A stretch of DNA of 64,000 nt from CAWJLE01 sp963843645 (GTDB lineage: Bacteria > Chloroflexota > Anaerolineae > DAOTYC01), in assembly GCA_963843645.1 (NCBI GenBank), contig CAWJLE010000005.1, positions 124,001 through 188,000 on the forward strand, given 5' to 3'. The translations under genes were made by a program, and so were the position numbers. The notes under the pieces were generated by a model. The model worked only from the letters and a program-made list of their open reading frames with translations. It had not been told where the DNA came from and made no database searches. Below are positions 34,352 to 44,199 of the stretch, one piece after another; within the stretch, counting starts at the first letter, position 1, and each line of letters starts with the position of its first letter.

Positions 34352-36389
34352 CTACGTGCCGCGTGCCGCGCCATCCCGTCCCAGGCTGGGCGTGCCGATG
34401 GCACGGGCCCACACACGATAAGTGTCGGGGCCGTCCGGCTCAGTCTGCTGGATGACCTGCGGCGTGTCTGCGCCGCCGGCCGTCGCTTCGGCGAGGGCGG
34501 CCTGTCGCGTGGCCTCCGACGCGTAGGCCAGCGCCGGTTCCAGCTCGGAAAACTGCATGCGGCCGTTCCCGGCCTGCACGTAGTAGCCGACCACATTCAG
34601 CTCGTAGAACTGCGGATAGACCCGCGCCTGACGCGACACGACGACGCTACCCGACACCGCACCGACCGCGTTGGCGACCCCGTAGTGCGGGGGCAGAATC
34701 AGGTTCGTTTGCAGAAAGTCCGCCACGCGCCGGAGGAAGACGTCCGCCGGCGCGCCGATGCCGATGATGGGCATGCCGAGCCGCAGACGCGTCTGAAGGT
34801 ACTTATGCGACGGATACAGGCTGTTCTCGAATACCCACCAGCCAAAGTCGTTGGTCGGCCACCGCGGCCGTGACGGCAGCGCCTTGTGGCTCAGGTAGAT
34901 CAACACCTCACGCACGATCATCTCGGCCATGGTCGTCAGGACGGCCTGGTTCATCTCGGCAGGGGTCTGTCCGGACAGCCGACAGAGCGAGCCCACGGCC
35001 GCCGCTGCGGCTTCTTTGTCCCACGGGCAGTATTCGCCGGTGACGTGCAACAGGTCGGTCGGAGTCAGACCGGACTGCTCCACGATCTCCTCGCGGAGCA
35101 GATCGCGCACGGACGGTGGGAACTGCATGGGGTGAAAGAGGCCGAGTCGCTTCAACACCTCGCGGAGAGGCTGAGGTCCGCCGGACAACGCCTCGACCAC
35201 CGTTCTGACCATGGGGTGACGATTGCGGACCGACTCCGGCGCCTCGCCCACCAGGCGCCAGTATTCCAGGTCGTCCGAGGAAAGGTCCTTTACCGCCCGG
35301 TGTGTCAGTGAGAGCAGCTGCCGGCGCACGGACTGGTGCGTGTGGGCCAGGTAAGCCAGCGGCACCACTCGCTGCGGGCCGATGATCAAGCGGTTTTCGC
35401 GTCCGAGGGTGATGTGGCTGTCGCCGCCCAACCCGATGGATTGCAGCGCCGCCCCCTTGACTGCGGTGCGGTACTCTCCGACCATAGCGCCCTGGTCGCT
35501 GATCATCACCTGGCCGCCGTCGATCACCGCCAGGTCGGTGGTGGTACCGCCGATGTCGATGACCAATGCCCGATCGAGCCCGGACAGGAAGCGCGCGCCG
35601 ATGGCGCTGGCCGCCGGGCCGGAATGCACGGTCTCCACCGGGCGGTGCGCCACGGATTCGGCGCTGACCAGCGTCCCATCGCCTTTCACGACCATGAGCG
35701 GTGCGCGGATGCCGCCGCCGGACCATTGCGGCGGAGACGGCGGACATGAAGTCCTTGAGGATGGCTAACAGGGAAGCATTCAGGGTCGCCGTCGTCGCTC
35801 GCTGGATCGAGTCGAGGTCCATCGATAGCTGGTGGCCCAGCACCACCGGCAGATCGGTCACGTCGGTCAGGGCCCTGGCGATGCGCTCTTCGTGCGAGTT
35901 GTTGAGCGGGCTGAAGTAGCCGGACACTGCCACGGCGTCGATCTCGTGCCGGCGAGCCAGGTTGCTGACCCAGGCGACGATCTCGGCTTCTTCGAGCGGG
36001 GCTTGTTCCGCGCCCTCCAGGTCATGCCCGCCGCGGAAGTAGCGATAAAGCGGCGTGCCGAAGCGTCCGGCCAGGTCGTAAGCCTGCACCAGCTCGGGGT
36101 CGTAGCCCGCCAGAACGAGCGCGACACGCCGGCCGCGACCCTCGGCTATGGCGTTGGTGGCGAGCGTGGTGGAGATGGAAACCAGCTTGACGCGCGCCGG
36201 ATCGTCAATAGGAAGCTGCTCCAACACGGCGGTCACGCACTGCGTCAGGTCGTGCCGGGTGGTCAGCGACTTGGTACTGGCAAGGATGGTGCGCCCGTGG
36301 TAGTTCAACAACACGCCGTCGGTGTAGGTGCCGCCGGTGTCGATGCCCACCACCAGGCTGTCGTGTTCGTCTGATGAGATGGCCGTCAC
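34352..36389 (-). CDS. Hydantoinase/oxoprolinase family protein, HyuA-like (frameshift)
   Basis: About 678 residues once repaired. Family members cleave cyclic amides (5-oxoproline, hydantoins) or carboxylate ketones using ATP. The N-terminal actin-like half (VVGIDTGGTYTDGVLL, STTLATNAIAEG, VSGYFSPLNNSHEERI) is in one frame. VIDIGGTTTDLAVIDGG and the remainder are in another. Removing one C near 35,712 gives VRRRIRAPLMVVKGDGTLV. The GTG start at 36389 follows AAGGAGATTCGA. No separate HyuB is present. It is transcribed toward the ornithine cyclodeaminase-family gene. Confidence 0.87.
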
Positions 36390-36444
36390 TCGAATCTCCT
36401 TGGGGTGTGATGACGGCCTAGTTTATCACCTGTATTTGTGCGTG

Positions 36445-37998
36445 TCAATCAGAGTCGGGCCGGTGATGCATTACCACTTCGGTCACCCTGTCGAAGCTGG
36501 GCTTCAGCGCCGGGTAGAGCGCCCGGTAGATCTCGTAGTACTCATCGTACAGCCGGCGGCGCTCGGCGTCCGGTGTGGTTTGCTCCACGACGCGAATCGC
36601 ATCGTGGCAGGCCTCTTCGACGCTGTCGTACACGCCGGCGCCCACTGCCGCGAGCAGGGCCGCTCCGTAGGCCGGTCCCTCGGTCGCGTTGATGGTGACC
36701 ATCTCCGTGCCGAACACGTCGGCCTGAATTTGTCGCCACAATGCGCTCCGGCCGCCGCCGCCCGATGCCCGAACCTGCGTCACCGGGTTGCCCATCTCGG
36801 TCACAATGATTTCCAGTGAATCGCGCAGGCTGTAGGCCACACCCTCGAGGACTGCCCGGACCATGTGCTGGCGCACGTGACGTCCGGTGAGGCCGAAGAA
36901 GACCCCCTTGGCGTTCGGGTCCAGGTGCGGTGCACGCTCGCCCATCAAGTACGGCAGGAAGATGAGGCCCTCGGAGCCGGGTTCCGCCAGGGAGGCCTCT
37001 TCGGTCAACAGCTCGTAGGGATCCCGGCCTGTGTTCTGGCCGACGACCATCTCCGCGCCGCTGCAATGGTCGCGGAACCAGCGCAACGACAGGCCGGCGC
37101 CCTGCGTCACGCCCATGACGTGCCACTTGCCCGGCACGGCGTGACAGAATGTCTGCATGCGACCCTTGGGATCGAGGCGCGGCTCTTCCGTGAACGCGAA
37201 CACAACTCCGGACGAGCCGATGGTGGACGAGACGACGCCGGGTTCGACGACGCCGTTGCCTACGCCGCCGGCTGCCTGGTCTCCCCCGCCCCCGACCACC
37301 GGCGCCCCTTCGGGCAGTCCGGTACGCCGCGCTGCGTCGCGGGTGACGTGGCCGCTGATCACCGGCGACTCGAGCACCTCGGGCAGTATCGAACGCTTCA
37401 GCCCCAGCGCTGCCAGCACCTCGTCTGACCATCTGCGCTGGCGCACGTCGAACAGGCTGGTGCCGGAAGCGTCGGACACCTCCGAGGCGAATTCGCCGGT
37501 CAGTTTGAAGCGGATGTAGTCCTTGGGCAGCAAAAACCTGCGGACCCGGGTGAACGTTTCCGGCTCGTTGTCTCGGACCCAGAGGATCTTCGGTGCGCTG
37601 AAACCGGTGAGCGCCGGATTGCAGGTCAGCTCGATCAGGCGCTCTGCTCCGACGCGTTCGGTGATCCAATCGCACTGCGCCTGGCTGCGCTGGTCGCACC
37701 AGATGAGCGCCGGACGCAGCACCTCGTTCTTCTCGTCGAGCAGGACCACGCCGTGCATCTGCCCGGTCAAGCCGACGCCGATGATATCACCCGAAGCGAT
37801 GCCCGACTTCTGCACGACCTTGTGGATGGCGTCCATCGTTGCCCGCCACCAATCGGCCGGGTCCTGTTCTGCCCACAAAGGCCGGGGCGTGTACAGCGGG
37901 TATTCTTCGGTCGCGCCCGCGACCACCTGTCCGCGTTCGTCGACGAGCAAGGCGCGCGTCCCGGTCGTGCCGACGTCGATGCCCAGCAGATACGCCAT
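36445..37998 (-). CDS. xylB: Xylulokinase (FGGY family)
   Basis: Phosphorylates D-xylulose with ATP. About 517 residues from ATG 37998 (MAYLLGIDVGTTGTRALL), with AGGAGGCAC upstream. FGGY features are visible: GVGLTGQMHGVVLLDE, LIWCDQRSQAQCDWI, the catalytic Asp region GGGGDQAAGGVGNGV and the second family signature YSLRDSLEIIVTEMGNPVTQVRASGGGGRS. Lying directly downstream of the xylose isomerase-family gene, it fits a xylose isomerase pathway. Confidence 0.93.
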   Translation of the reverse strand: MAYLLGIDVGTTGTRALLVDERGQVVAGATEEYPLYTPRPLWAEQDPADWWRATMDAIHKVVQKSGIASGDIIGVGLTGQMHGVVLLDEKNEVLRPALIWCDQRSQAQCDWITERVGAERLIELTCNPALTGFSAPKILWVRDNEPETFTRVRRFLLPKDYIRFKLTGEFASEVSDASGTSLFDVRQRRWSDEVLAALGLKRSILPEVLESPVISGHVTRDAARRTGLPEGAPVVGGGGDQAAGGVGNGVVEPGVVSSTIGSSGVVFAFTEEPRLDPKGRMQTFCHAVPGKWHVMGVTQGAGLSLRWFRDHCSGAEMVVGQNTGRDPYELLTEEASLAEPGSEGLIFLPYLMGERAPHLDPNAKGVFFGLTGRHVRQHMVRAVLEGVAYSLRDSLEIIVTEMGNPVTQVRASGGGGRSALWRQIQADVFGTEMVTINATEGPAYGAALLAAVGAGVYDSVEEACHDAIRVVEQTTPDAERRRLYDEYYEIYRALYPALKPSFDRVTEVVMHHRPDSD

Positions 37999-38091
37999 GG
38001 TTGTGCCTCCTGTGTCGGACACTCATCGAGCGCGGCTCCCTGTCTGGGGAGCACGACGTCCCGGGAGCTGCGCTCGATGAATCGGTGATGC

Positions 38092-39246
38092 CTACCAGCT
38101 GATCGGCAGGCGGTTCAGGGCCGGCAGCCTGTCGGGGTGCGCCGCCCTGCGGCGGATCAGGTAAGCCTCGAGCCAGCCTCGTGACTCGGCCGGATGTTCC
38201 GTGGACCAGAGGACCTGCTCGTGATCGATCTCGTTGATGCGATCGTTGGCGGCGCGGAGCGCGTCGATGTTGTTCTTGATCGCGGTGGCGACGGGCATGC
38301 GCTGGGGGTCCAGGTCGAGGCCGAAGTAGCCGCGGTAGCCGTACATTTTGAGCACGTACAACGTGGCCTCGGTTTGCTCTGGCGACAGAACGCCGACGTT
38401 GAGGTCCTGATCGTAGTTGCCGGACGGCTGGCTGTTCCAGTGCGTGTGAGTCAGACGGCCGTACTCCATGACCAGGCTGAAGGCGTACGGGGGATCTTCG
38501 GTGGCCATCATCATGTGGCCCACCTCCGGGTTCATCCCGCACATGGCATGGCCCTCGGCCATCAGCCTCTTGTTCTCCGGGTGCTGCAGCAACCCCTCTA
38601 CCTTCTGGGCGAGGAGGAGACCCTCGGGCGTCGTTCCATAGTAAATGTGAGTGCGTGGTTCGTAGGGCTTGGGTTCCTCGGCCACGCGTATGCCAGGCAC
38701 GGCATCCATGGCTTCGGCCAGTCCCTGGGCGAACCGGTCTCGCGCGTGGGTGAAGTCCGTGCCAAACGAATTGTCGTAGCCATCACCGCCGGGCCACACT
38801 ACCGCGAAATCGGTGTTCAGCTCGCGGTTGAGCTCCAGCGAGCGTTTGACCCGATCGATTGCCGCCCGGCGCACCTGCGGAATCGGCGAAGCCAGCGAGC
38901 TCCACTCGAATTGCGCGTCGTAGAACAGGTTTGGGATCACCGTGATCAGCCGGATGCCGGTGTCCTTCGTGAAGGACTTCCACAGCTCCACGTTGTCCTC
39001 GTTGATCTCGTTTGGATAGTGGGCTTCCATTCCGGCCAGGCCGTAATCACCGAGAGTCGCCGCAATGTCCAGCCGCTCCGCGATGCTCATGTCCCTCGTG
39101 TAACGATCGTGGAACCGGCCGCCGCCGGGAGCGAAAAACCAGATTCCGGCGGAGATCTTCAGGTCAAGCTGGAACGTTTTCAGGTGCTGAACCATCTCTT
39201 GCGGTGTGCGGCGCTTTGCCTGCTCGCGCAAATCCTGCAGACCCAT
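38092..39246 (-). CDS. xylA: Xylose isomerase family protein
   Basis: A 384-residue TIM-barrel aldose isomerase of the actinobacterial class I type. Metal-site stretches are visible: AEEPKPYEPRTHIYY, GMNPEVGHMMMATED and HTHWNSQPSGNYDQDLNVGVL, which match EPKPNEPRG, GVNPEVGHEQMA and NGQNGIKYDQDLRFG of Streptomyces XylA. It differs enough that another sugar substrate is possible. GGAGACACAGGAG precedes the ATG. xylB lies 93 bases downstream on the same strand. Confidence 0.85.
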   Translation of the reverse strand: MGLQDLREQAKRRTPQEMVQHLKTFQLDLKISAGIWFFAPGGGRFHDRYTRDMSIAERLDIAATLGDYGLAGMEAHYPNEINEDNVELWKSFTKDTGIRLITVIPNLFYDAQFEWSSLASPIPQVRRAAIDRVKRSLELNRELNTDFAVVWPGGDGYDNSFGTDFTHARDRFAQGLAEAMDAVPGIRVAEEPKPYEPRTHIYYGTTPEGLLLAQKVEGLLQHPENKRLMAEGHAMCGMNPEVGHMMMATEDPPYAFSLVMEYGRLTHTHWNSQPSGNYDQDLNVGVLSPEQTEATLYVLKMYGYRGYFGLDLDPQRMPVATAIKNNIDALRAANDRINEIDHEQVLWSTEHPAESRGWLEAYLIRRRAAHPDRLPALNRLPISW

Positions 39247-39303
39247 CTCCTGTGTCTCCCTTCTTGAGTGATGTACGGTGATGGCTAATTGTATGCTAGT
39301 ATG

Positions 39304-39348
39304 CGCACAAAAGTCAAGGAGCCCTAAAGATCTCGGGCTCCTTGCGGG
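39304..39348 (-). terminator. Terminator after the short secreted cyclase gene
   Basis: On the minus strand AAGGAGCCC pairs with GGGCTCCTT around a short loop, followed by GACTTTTGTG. It lies about 40 bases after the stop at 39,388. Confidence 0.7.
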
Positions 39349-39387
39349 AAACAGTCAAACTCCGGAAATCCTGGAGAGTTGCGAAGT

Positions 39388-40242
39388 TCACCCCTCTTCC
39401 GGCACGATGGCGAAGACGCGCGCCGGGAAGCCGGTTCCGTCTTTCGGTTTCGGCACCACGGCGAAGACGATGCCGCCTGATTCCGGCACCTGATCCAGGT
39501 TGGCCATCAGCTCGATTTGGTAGTGATCGTGGTGCAGGATGTACGACTCGCACTGGAATCCTGTCACGTCCTGAACGAAGGCTGCATCGGTATCGGCCGG
39601 CTCGTGGCCGCTGGCGTCGATCTTCCGCACCTCGTATAGATACTGCAGCGCGTCAAGCTTCCATCCGGGATAGTGAGCCTTGCCGTCGGCGTCCTTGTTC
39701 TCGTACTTCTCTTGCGACGGCCAACGCTTGCTCCAATCAGAGCGCATGGCAACGAACGCGCCTTCCGGAACAGGACCGTACTTGGCCTCCCACGCCTTGA
39801 CGTCGTCCAGGGTCAGCTCGTAGTCGGGATTGGCGGCGACCTTGTCCGCGCAGTTGATGACGACGAGCGGAGCTACCATTTCCTTAAGCTCGATCTTGTC
39901 CACGAAGCGCCCGCCCTCAGCGAAATGGCCGGGCGGGTCCATGTGCGTGCCGTACTGGCCTGGGTGCACAAATTCCTGAGCGTAGAATCCGTCTTTCTCG
40001 TAAGTGTAAAGCGTATTGAACTGGGCGGGCTCGAAACCGGGCCAGCGAGGGGTGTCTGGGGAGAACGTATTCGTCAGGTCGACCCATTTGTAGGTTTTCA
40101 GTTTGGCCAGTGTGTCCCACAGCTCCGGAGTCGTGGCGGCGGCAGAAGTGTGAGGAGCGAAAATGCTGAACTGGGAGATGCCGACGAGAATCAGGCTCAA
40201 CGTCAAAACAACGGCAATAATGCTCAGTATCCTGGTCTTCAT
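39388..40242 (-). CDS. Secreted cyclase family protein (kynurenine formamidase-like), short paralogue
   Basis: A 284-residue protein with an N-terminal signal peptide (MKTRILSIIAVVLTLSLILV) followed by a cyclase/DUF62-type metal hydrolase domain. The motif HPGQYGTHMDPPGHF matches the family's HxGTHxDxPxHF metal site. Family members include kynurenine formamidase and isatin hydrolase. GGAAGAACG precedes ATG. It is a close paralogue of the product of the next gene upstream, sharing TNTFSPDTPRWPGFEPAQF-type blocks. Confidence 0.88.
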   Translation of the reverse strand: MKTRILSIIAVVLTLSLILVGISQFSIFAPHTSAAATTPELWDTLAKLKTYKWVDLTNTFSPDTPRWPGFEPAQFNTLYTYEKDGFYAQEFVHPGQYGTHMDPPGHFAEGGRFVDKIELKEMVAPLVVINCADKVAANPDYELTLDDVKAWEAKYGPVPEGAFVAMRSDWSKRWPSQEKYENKDADGKAHYPGWKLDALQYLYEVRKIDASGHEPADTDAAFVQDVTGFQCESYILHHDHYQIELMANLDQVPESGGIVFAVVPKPKDGTGFPARVFAIVPEEG

Positions 40243-40405
40243 CGTTCTTCCTTTCTGGTTTGGGCTCGCGCATGAAAATGGACTTGCCGATCGAAACGAA
40301 TGACTCGGTTTCGCAGCAACGGTACGGAGTGGGGGTGTCCTCCTTTCTGGGCCATCAGTCCCGAAGAGCGGACAAGACAGCGGCGTCTCGCCGACGAATA
40401 TAAAA

Positions 40406-40446
40406 CAGCAGGGCTCGATCAGTTCGAGCCCCGCTGCTCAACGCCG
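40406..40446 (-). terminator. Terminator between the two cyclase genes
   Basis: On the minus strand GCAGCGGGGCTCG pairs with CGAGCCCTGCTG around AACTGAT, followed by TTTTATAT. It lies between the stop at 40,472 and the start at 40,242. Confidence 0.75.
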
Positions 40447-40471
40447 CTTCGAAATGGGTTGAGGCTTGTGG

Positions 40472-41794
40472 TTACGGCACGACCGCAAAGACTCGGGCCG
40501 GGAATCCGGAGCCGTTCAGGGGCTTCGGGACGGTCACGAAAACGATGGCGCCGGCTTCCGGAACCTTGTCGAGGTTGCAGAGCAACTCGATCTGGTAGTG
40601 GTTGGTGTTCAGTACGTACGTCTCACCGGCAAACCCGGTGGTGTTCTGGGCCAGGGCGGCATCTGTGTCGAGCGTTTCGTGGCCGCTGGCACCGATCTTG
40701 CGCGTTTCGTACAGGTACTTCAACGCATCCAGCGACCAGCCGGGGTAATGGGCCTGACCCTTGGCATCCTTGTTCTCGTACTTGGCCTGATAGGGCCATC
40801 TCTTGTACCAATCGGACCGCATGGCAACGAAGGAGTCGGCCGGGACGGGACCGTACTGCGCTTCCCAGGCCTTGACATCGTTGACGGTCAGCTCGTAGTC
40901 CGGATTGGCGGCCACTTTGTCGGCCACGTTGATGACCACCAGGGGCATGGCCATCTCCTTCAGGTCGATCTGGTCGATGGTGCGCAGTCCCTTGATGAAG
41001 TGAGCCGGCGGGTCCATGTGCGTCCCATACTGGCCGGGGTGCACGAATTCCTGCGCGAAAAAGCCGTCCTTGTCGTAGTTGTACAACGTCTTGAACTGGG
41101 CAGGCTCGAAGCCGGGCCACCGGGGCGTATCAGGGCTGAAGGTTTCGGTCAGATCCACCCAGTTGTACGTCTTGAGCTTGGCGATTTCGTCCCAAAGAGT
41201 GAACGAAGCCGGGGCCGCGGCGGGTCCGGGAGCGGGCGCTTCAGTAGCGGCTGGTGCCATAGTGGCTTCAGGCGCCGGAGCGGCTTCTGTTGCAGCGGTC
41301 GCCTCCGGTGCGGCTGCTTCCGCCGCGGGTGTGGCCTCTCCGCCGCTAATCGCCAGATCGGGGATCAGCACGGAGCCGGGGGTCTGTCCGCGCCATTCAG
41401 CAAAGACTTTGGTCTTCAGCGTATCCGCCGCCGCGCCTTTCGGGTCCAGGTAATAGGAGAGCGGACCGACGGACTGATTGGCAGGGACCTTCAGGACGGT
41501 GTACGAAATTTCCTTGCCGTCGAACTTCGGCGTGGCATACGAAATCGTCTCGAACCGGTTGAACTCCACACCGGCGGGCAAGCTCAGCGTGACCATGACG
41601 TCCGCCAGGTCTACGTCGGACAGGTTCTTGAGGATGATATCTTGCCGCAGCAAGCTATCGACCGGCGTAGTCGAACTCTGAATCTCCAGCGGGGGCCACA
41701 CGTTTCCCTGTGCGAAGGCAAGGCTTGGAAGAAGGGCCAGACTGAAGATGACCACAACTGCCAATACTCGTGCAACAGCCATGCACCTGCTCAT
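40472..41794 (-). CDS. Secreted cyclase family protein, long paralogue with DUF11-like domain
   Basis: About 440 residues from ATG 41794, which follows GGAAAGGAG. The order is: signal peptide (VLAVVVIFSLALLPSLAFA), a beta-rich domain (SLLRQDIILKNLSDVDLADVMVTLSLPAGVEFNRF) like DUF11 or conserved-repeat modules, an Ala/Pro/Thr-rich linker of about 60 residues, and a cyclase domain with HPGQYGTHMDPPAHF. It is secreted or wall-associated. The downstream neighbour encodes the same enzyme without the extra domain, so one arose from the other by tandem duplication. Confidence 0.85.
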   Translation of the reverse strand: MSRCMAVARVLAVVVIFSLALLPSLAFAQGNVWPPLEIQSSTTPVDSLLRQDIILKNLSDVDLADVMVTLSLPAGVEFNRFETISYATPKFDGKEISYTVLKVPANQSVGPLSYYLDPKGAAADTLKTKVFAEWRGQTPGSVLIPDLAISGGEATPAAEAAAPEATAATEAAPAPEATMAPAATEAPAPGPAAAPASFTLWDEIAKLKTYNWVDLTETFSPDTPRWPGFEPAQFKTLYNYDKDGFFAQEFVHPGQYGTHMDPPAHFIKGLRTIDQIDLKEMAMPLVVINVADKVAANPDYELTVNDVKAWEAQYGPVPADSFVAMRSDWYKRWPYQAKYENKDAKGQAHYPGWSLDALKYLYETRKIGASGHETLDTDAALAQNTTGFAGETYVLNTNHYQIELLCNLDKVPEAGAIVFVTVPKPLNGSGFPARVFAVVP

Positions 41795-41981
41795 AAAAAC
41801 TCCTTTCCTGCAAACGGTTGTGGATGTAACCGGGCCCGGAGGGGACGGGGCCCCAGCAGCGCGCGCTCCATTGGGCTCGCCGCTATCGTTGGGTAGACCT
41901 CGAACCAACTGCGCTGCCCTGGACGAGACCGCCCAAGCACGCACCGAAATGTGGAACAGCTTACCAAACGAGATGACCGCA

Positions 41982-42010
41982 ATTATACCATGGTTAGTTC
42001 TGTAGTTCAA
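41982..42010 (-). promoter_or_regulatory. Sigma-70 promoter of the long cyclase gene
   Basis: On the minus strand TTGAAC (42005-42010), 17 bases, TATAAT (41982-41987). It implies a 5' leader of about 180 bases, in which I see no clear riboswitch. Confidence 0.55.
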
Positions 42011-42028
42011 TAGCCCAAATGGGCCAAC

Positions 42029-43078
42029 TCAGGAGGCATCAGCCGCGCCAGGCCATGCCAGCTCACAGTATGCATTCCGGCAGGGCGCGCCCAACGCGTA
42101 CGCCACGCGCCGAGATCCGGGATCACACACGGCCGACCAGAGCGTGGCCGCACCGTCATCGTGACCGCAAACGTGAGCGGAATGGTCGCTCATCACCTCC
42201 TGTATCGGCTGTAGAGGATCGCTGGAATCCCACGTGGAAGGTCCCCTCCGCAGTCGAAGCAGCCGGCCGCGTGAGTGCGTCAACGTCCTGCGACCGTGGA
42301 ACGGCTGCAGGTCCGGATGCTGATAATGGTTGGTCACGGCCAGAACGTCCGTCCGACCGCCTGACACGCGCACGGTTCCGGCGTGGCTTTCGACCACGTA
42401 CATCTCGTCTCGATCGGCCATGAAATAGTTGAACGTGTGAAAGAGCGGCATCAGGCGAATGGTGTTCATGGCTTCCCGCGCGGTGCGGCACGTTTCGAGG
42501 GCAATCCGCACGACGAGATGGAAGGGCACGCCGGGACGGATGCACTTTGGGTGCTCCGACATGACCGTGTGCAGAGAGACGAACACGCCGAACTCGTTGA
42601 CGCCGTCGTAGCGACCCCCGATGAGGCCGCTGTTGGTGCCCAAGTGCGCTGCGTAGCCCGGGGGAGCCGTGTAGATCAGGTAGCGATGGTGTTGGCGATG
42701 GCGGAAGTCGTAGTTGCGACCGATCCGCACGCGCCCGTCGGACCCGCGATAGCCGACGGTGGAGCACTGGCCGATCTGGCCGCGGGTGACGTTCAGCGAC
42801 ACGTGCGACAGGAGCTGCGCGAGAGGAAGCTGCTTGGCCTCGGCGAAACCCTCGTATTCGGCTTCCAGGCCAGGGTCGATCCGACTCACCTCTCGGAGGC
42901 AGGCCCAGCCGAAGTCCGGGTCCGGCTTGTCCGGAGTCCGCTGCGGAATCGTCCGCAGTGGGGTGACCCGGCCCAGGTACCGGCCAATCGCCGCGTGGGC
43001 GCCCGGCGCTGTGAAGATGCGATAGTCGGCCCGTTCTTCCTGAGCCAGGTTTTCCTCGTCACAAGTTCGTGCCGTCAA
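42029..43078 (-). CDS. C45-type peptidase/acyltransferase (isopenicillin N acyltransferase-like, Ntn hydrolase)
   Basis: About 349 residues. Ntn-hydrolase features fit the C45/AAT group: the candidate nucleophile Cys in IGQCSTVGYRG, then VRIGRNYDFRH, GTNSGLIGGRYDGVNEFGVFVSLHTV and FNYFMADRDEMYVVESHAG. A TTG start at 43078 is chosen because GGAGAG lies upstream and the coding match begins there; the longer upstream frame runs into the next gene. In this group the Cys is normally exposed by self-cleavage. The substrate is unknown. Confidence 0.82.
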   Translation of the reverse strand: MTARTCDEENLAQEERADYRIFTAPGAHAAIGRYLGRVTPLRTIPQRTPDKPDPDFGWACLREVSRIDPGLEAEYEGFAEAKQLPLAQLLSHVSLNVTRGQIGQCSTVGYRGSDGRVRIGRNYDFRHRQHHRYLIYTAPPGYAAHLGTNSGLIGGRYDGVNEFGVFVSLHTVMSEHPKCIRPGVPFHLVVRIALETCRTAREAMNTIRLMPLFHTFNYFMADRDEMYVVESHAGTVRVSGGRTDVLAVTNHYQHPDLQPFHGRRTLTHSRGRLLRLRRGPSTWDSSDPLQPIQEVMSDHSAHVCGHDDGAATLWSAVCDPGSRRVAYALGAPCRNAYCELAWPGAADAS

Positions 43079-43097
43079 AAAGCTCTCTCCAGCCCAC

Positions 43098-44051
43098 CTA
43101 AGGAGCAACGAACAATGGGCTCGCGCTGACCGCGTCCCAAATCTCCTGGCGGAACGTCTTTTCGTCCTGGAATCGGTAGTAGTTGTGCAACTCGGCCCAG
43201 GCCTTGTCCTGCCGCCCGCTGTACAGGTAATCCAGCACCACCGGCAGCACCGAGCACTTGGTCGAGTTGTCCCACTCACATTTGTCCTGAGCCTTGGCGC
43301 CGATGGCGTCCTGCCGATCTCGAACGATGTCCTCGGTGTACGCCTGCGGGAACTGCGGACTGGCCGGAACGTAGCCACGCCCCGGCTCGTACTCCATGAT
43401 GACCTTCACCAGGGGCGAGCCCGCGAAGCAGCAGTACTTGTAGGCAAAGAGATCGTCGCAAGTGATGAACTCCATCGTGCCGTCGCCGTTCAGATCCTTC
43501 ATTTCGCCGTCGCAGTTGGAGTCAGGGCTCTGCAGAACCTTGTCGAGTGTCGGGCCGAGCTCGTACACGAACCACGAGAAGCAGCAATGGGCCCCACCTG
43601 AAAAGGTCTGAACCACCAGGTCGGGGTAGCCCGTGCCGGTGATGTCCGTGCCGGTCAGATCGCTCAGTTTGAAGGCCGATTCGATCTGCACGTCCGGCTG
43701 CCCCGGCTGTGAGATCGTCACGAGGTCCTGGAAACCCATCGCATCCTGGGCCGAGTCGGCCCACAAGCGAATGGTGTACTGGCCGATCTGTCGCTGCTCC
43801 TTCAGGACGTAGGATGTGTCGGGGTAGAGCGTTGATGTCGGCGGGGTCGGCGTGGGTCCGGAAGTCTGTGTGTCCTGGCCCCGTACCGGCGTCGCGGTGT
43901 CGGGGGGAGGGAGCTGGGTATCGCTCTGAGTGACGACCGTGTGTCTTTCCGGAGTAGCTGGCGGCGTGGGTGCTGCTGCATAGCCGGCTGTGCTCCAATT
44001 CAGAATCCCAATACCGGCGATGACAGCGAAGAGGACTGCGAAGCGCTTCAT
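43098..44051 (-). CDS. Secreted Cys-rich protein of unknown function
   Basis: A 317-residue protein with a signal peptide (MKRFAVLFAVIAGIGILNW) and a Pro/Thr-rich linker. A domain follows with SAFKLSDLTGTDITGTGYPDLVVQTFSGGAHCCFSWFVYEL and NCDGEMKDLNGDGTMEFITCDDLFAYKYCC, resembling FG-GAP/VCBS-like calcium-binding repeats (DxNGDG). GGGAGG precedes ATG 44051. The paired cysteines (CC twice) suggest disulfides outside the cell. No enzyme motif is seen. Divergent from the Rrf2 unit. Confidence 0.75.
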   Translation of the reverse strand: MKRFAVLFAVIAGIGILNWSTAGYAAAPTPPATPERHTVVTQSDTQLPPPDTATPVRGQDTQTSGPTPTPPTSTLYPDTSYVLKEQRQIGQYTIRLWADSAQDAMGFQDLVTISQPGQPDVQIESAFKLSDLTGTDITGTGYPDLVVQTFSGGAHCCFSWFVYELGPTLDKVLQSPDSNCDGEMKDLNGDGTMEFITCDDLFAYKYCCFAGSPLVKVIMEYEPGRGYVPASPQFPQAYTEDIVRDRQDAIGAKAQDKCEWDNSTKCSVLPVVLDYLYSGRQDKAWAELHNYYRFQDEKTFRQEIWDAVSASPLFVAP

Positions 44052-44199
44052 ATGAGACCTCCCTCCGTGGGATCGGTTTGTCTGGAAGAGAAAGGCGACG
44101 ATCGAAAAAGCGACGTCGTGTGGACGAAAACCATTGTACTCAATCGCGCGCCCCATGCAAGTTGTCACACTTCCTGAACCTTAAAATTGCGCCCGTTCC

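Noticed and set aside
36542..37699. 385-residue minus-strand frame within xylB
   Set aside because: Arg/Gly/Pro-rich shadow of the xylulokinase frame on the same strand.
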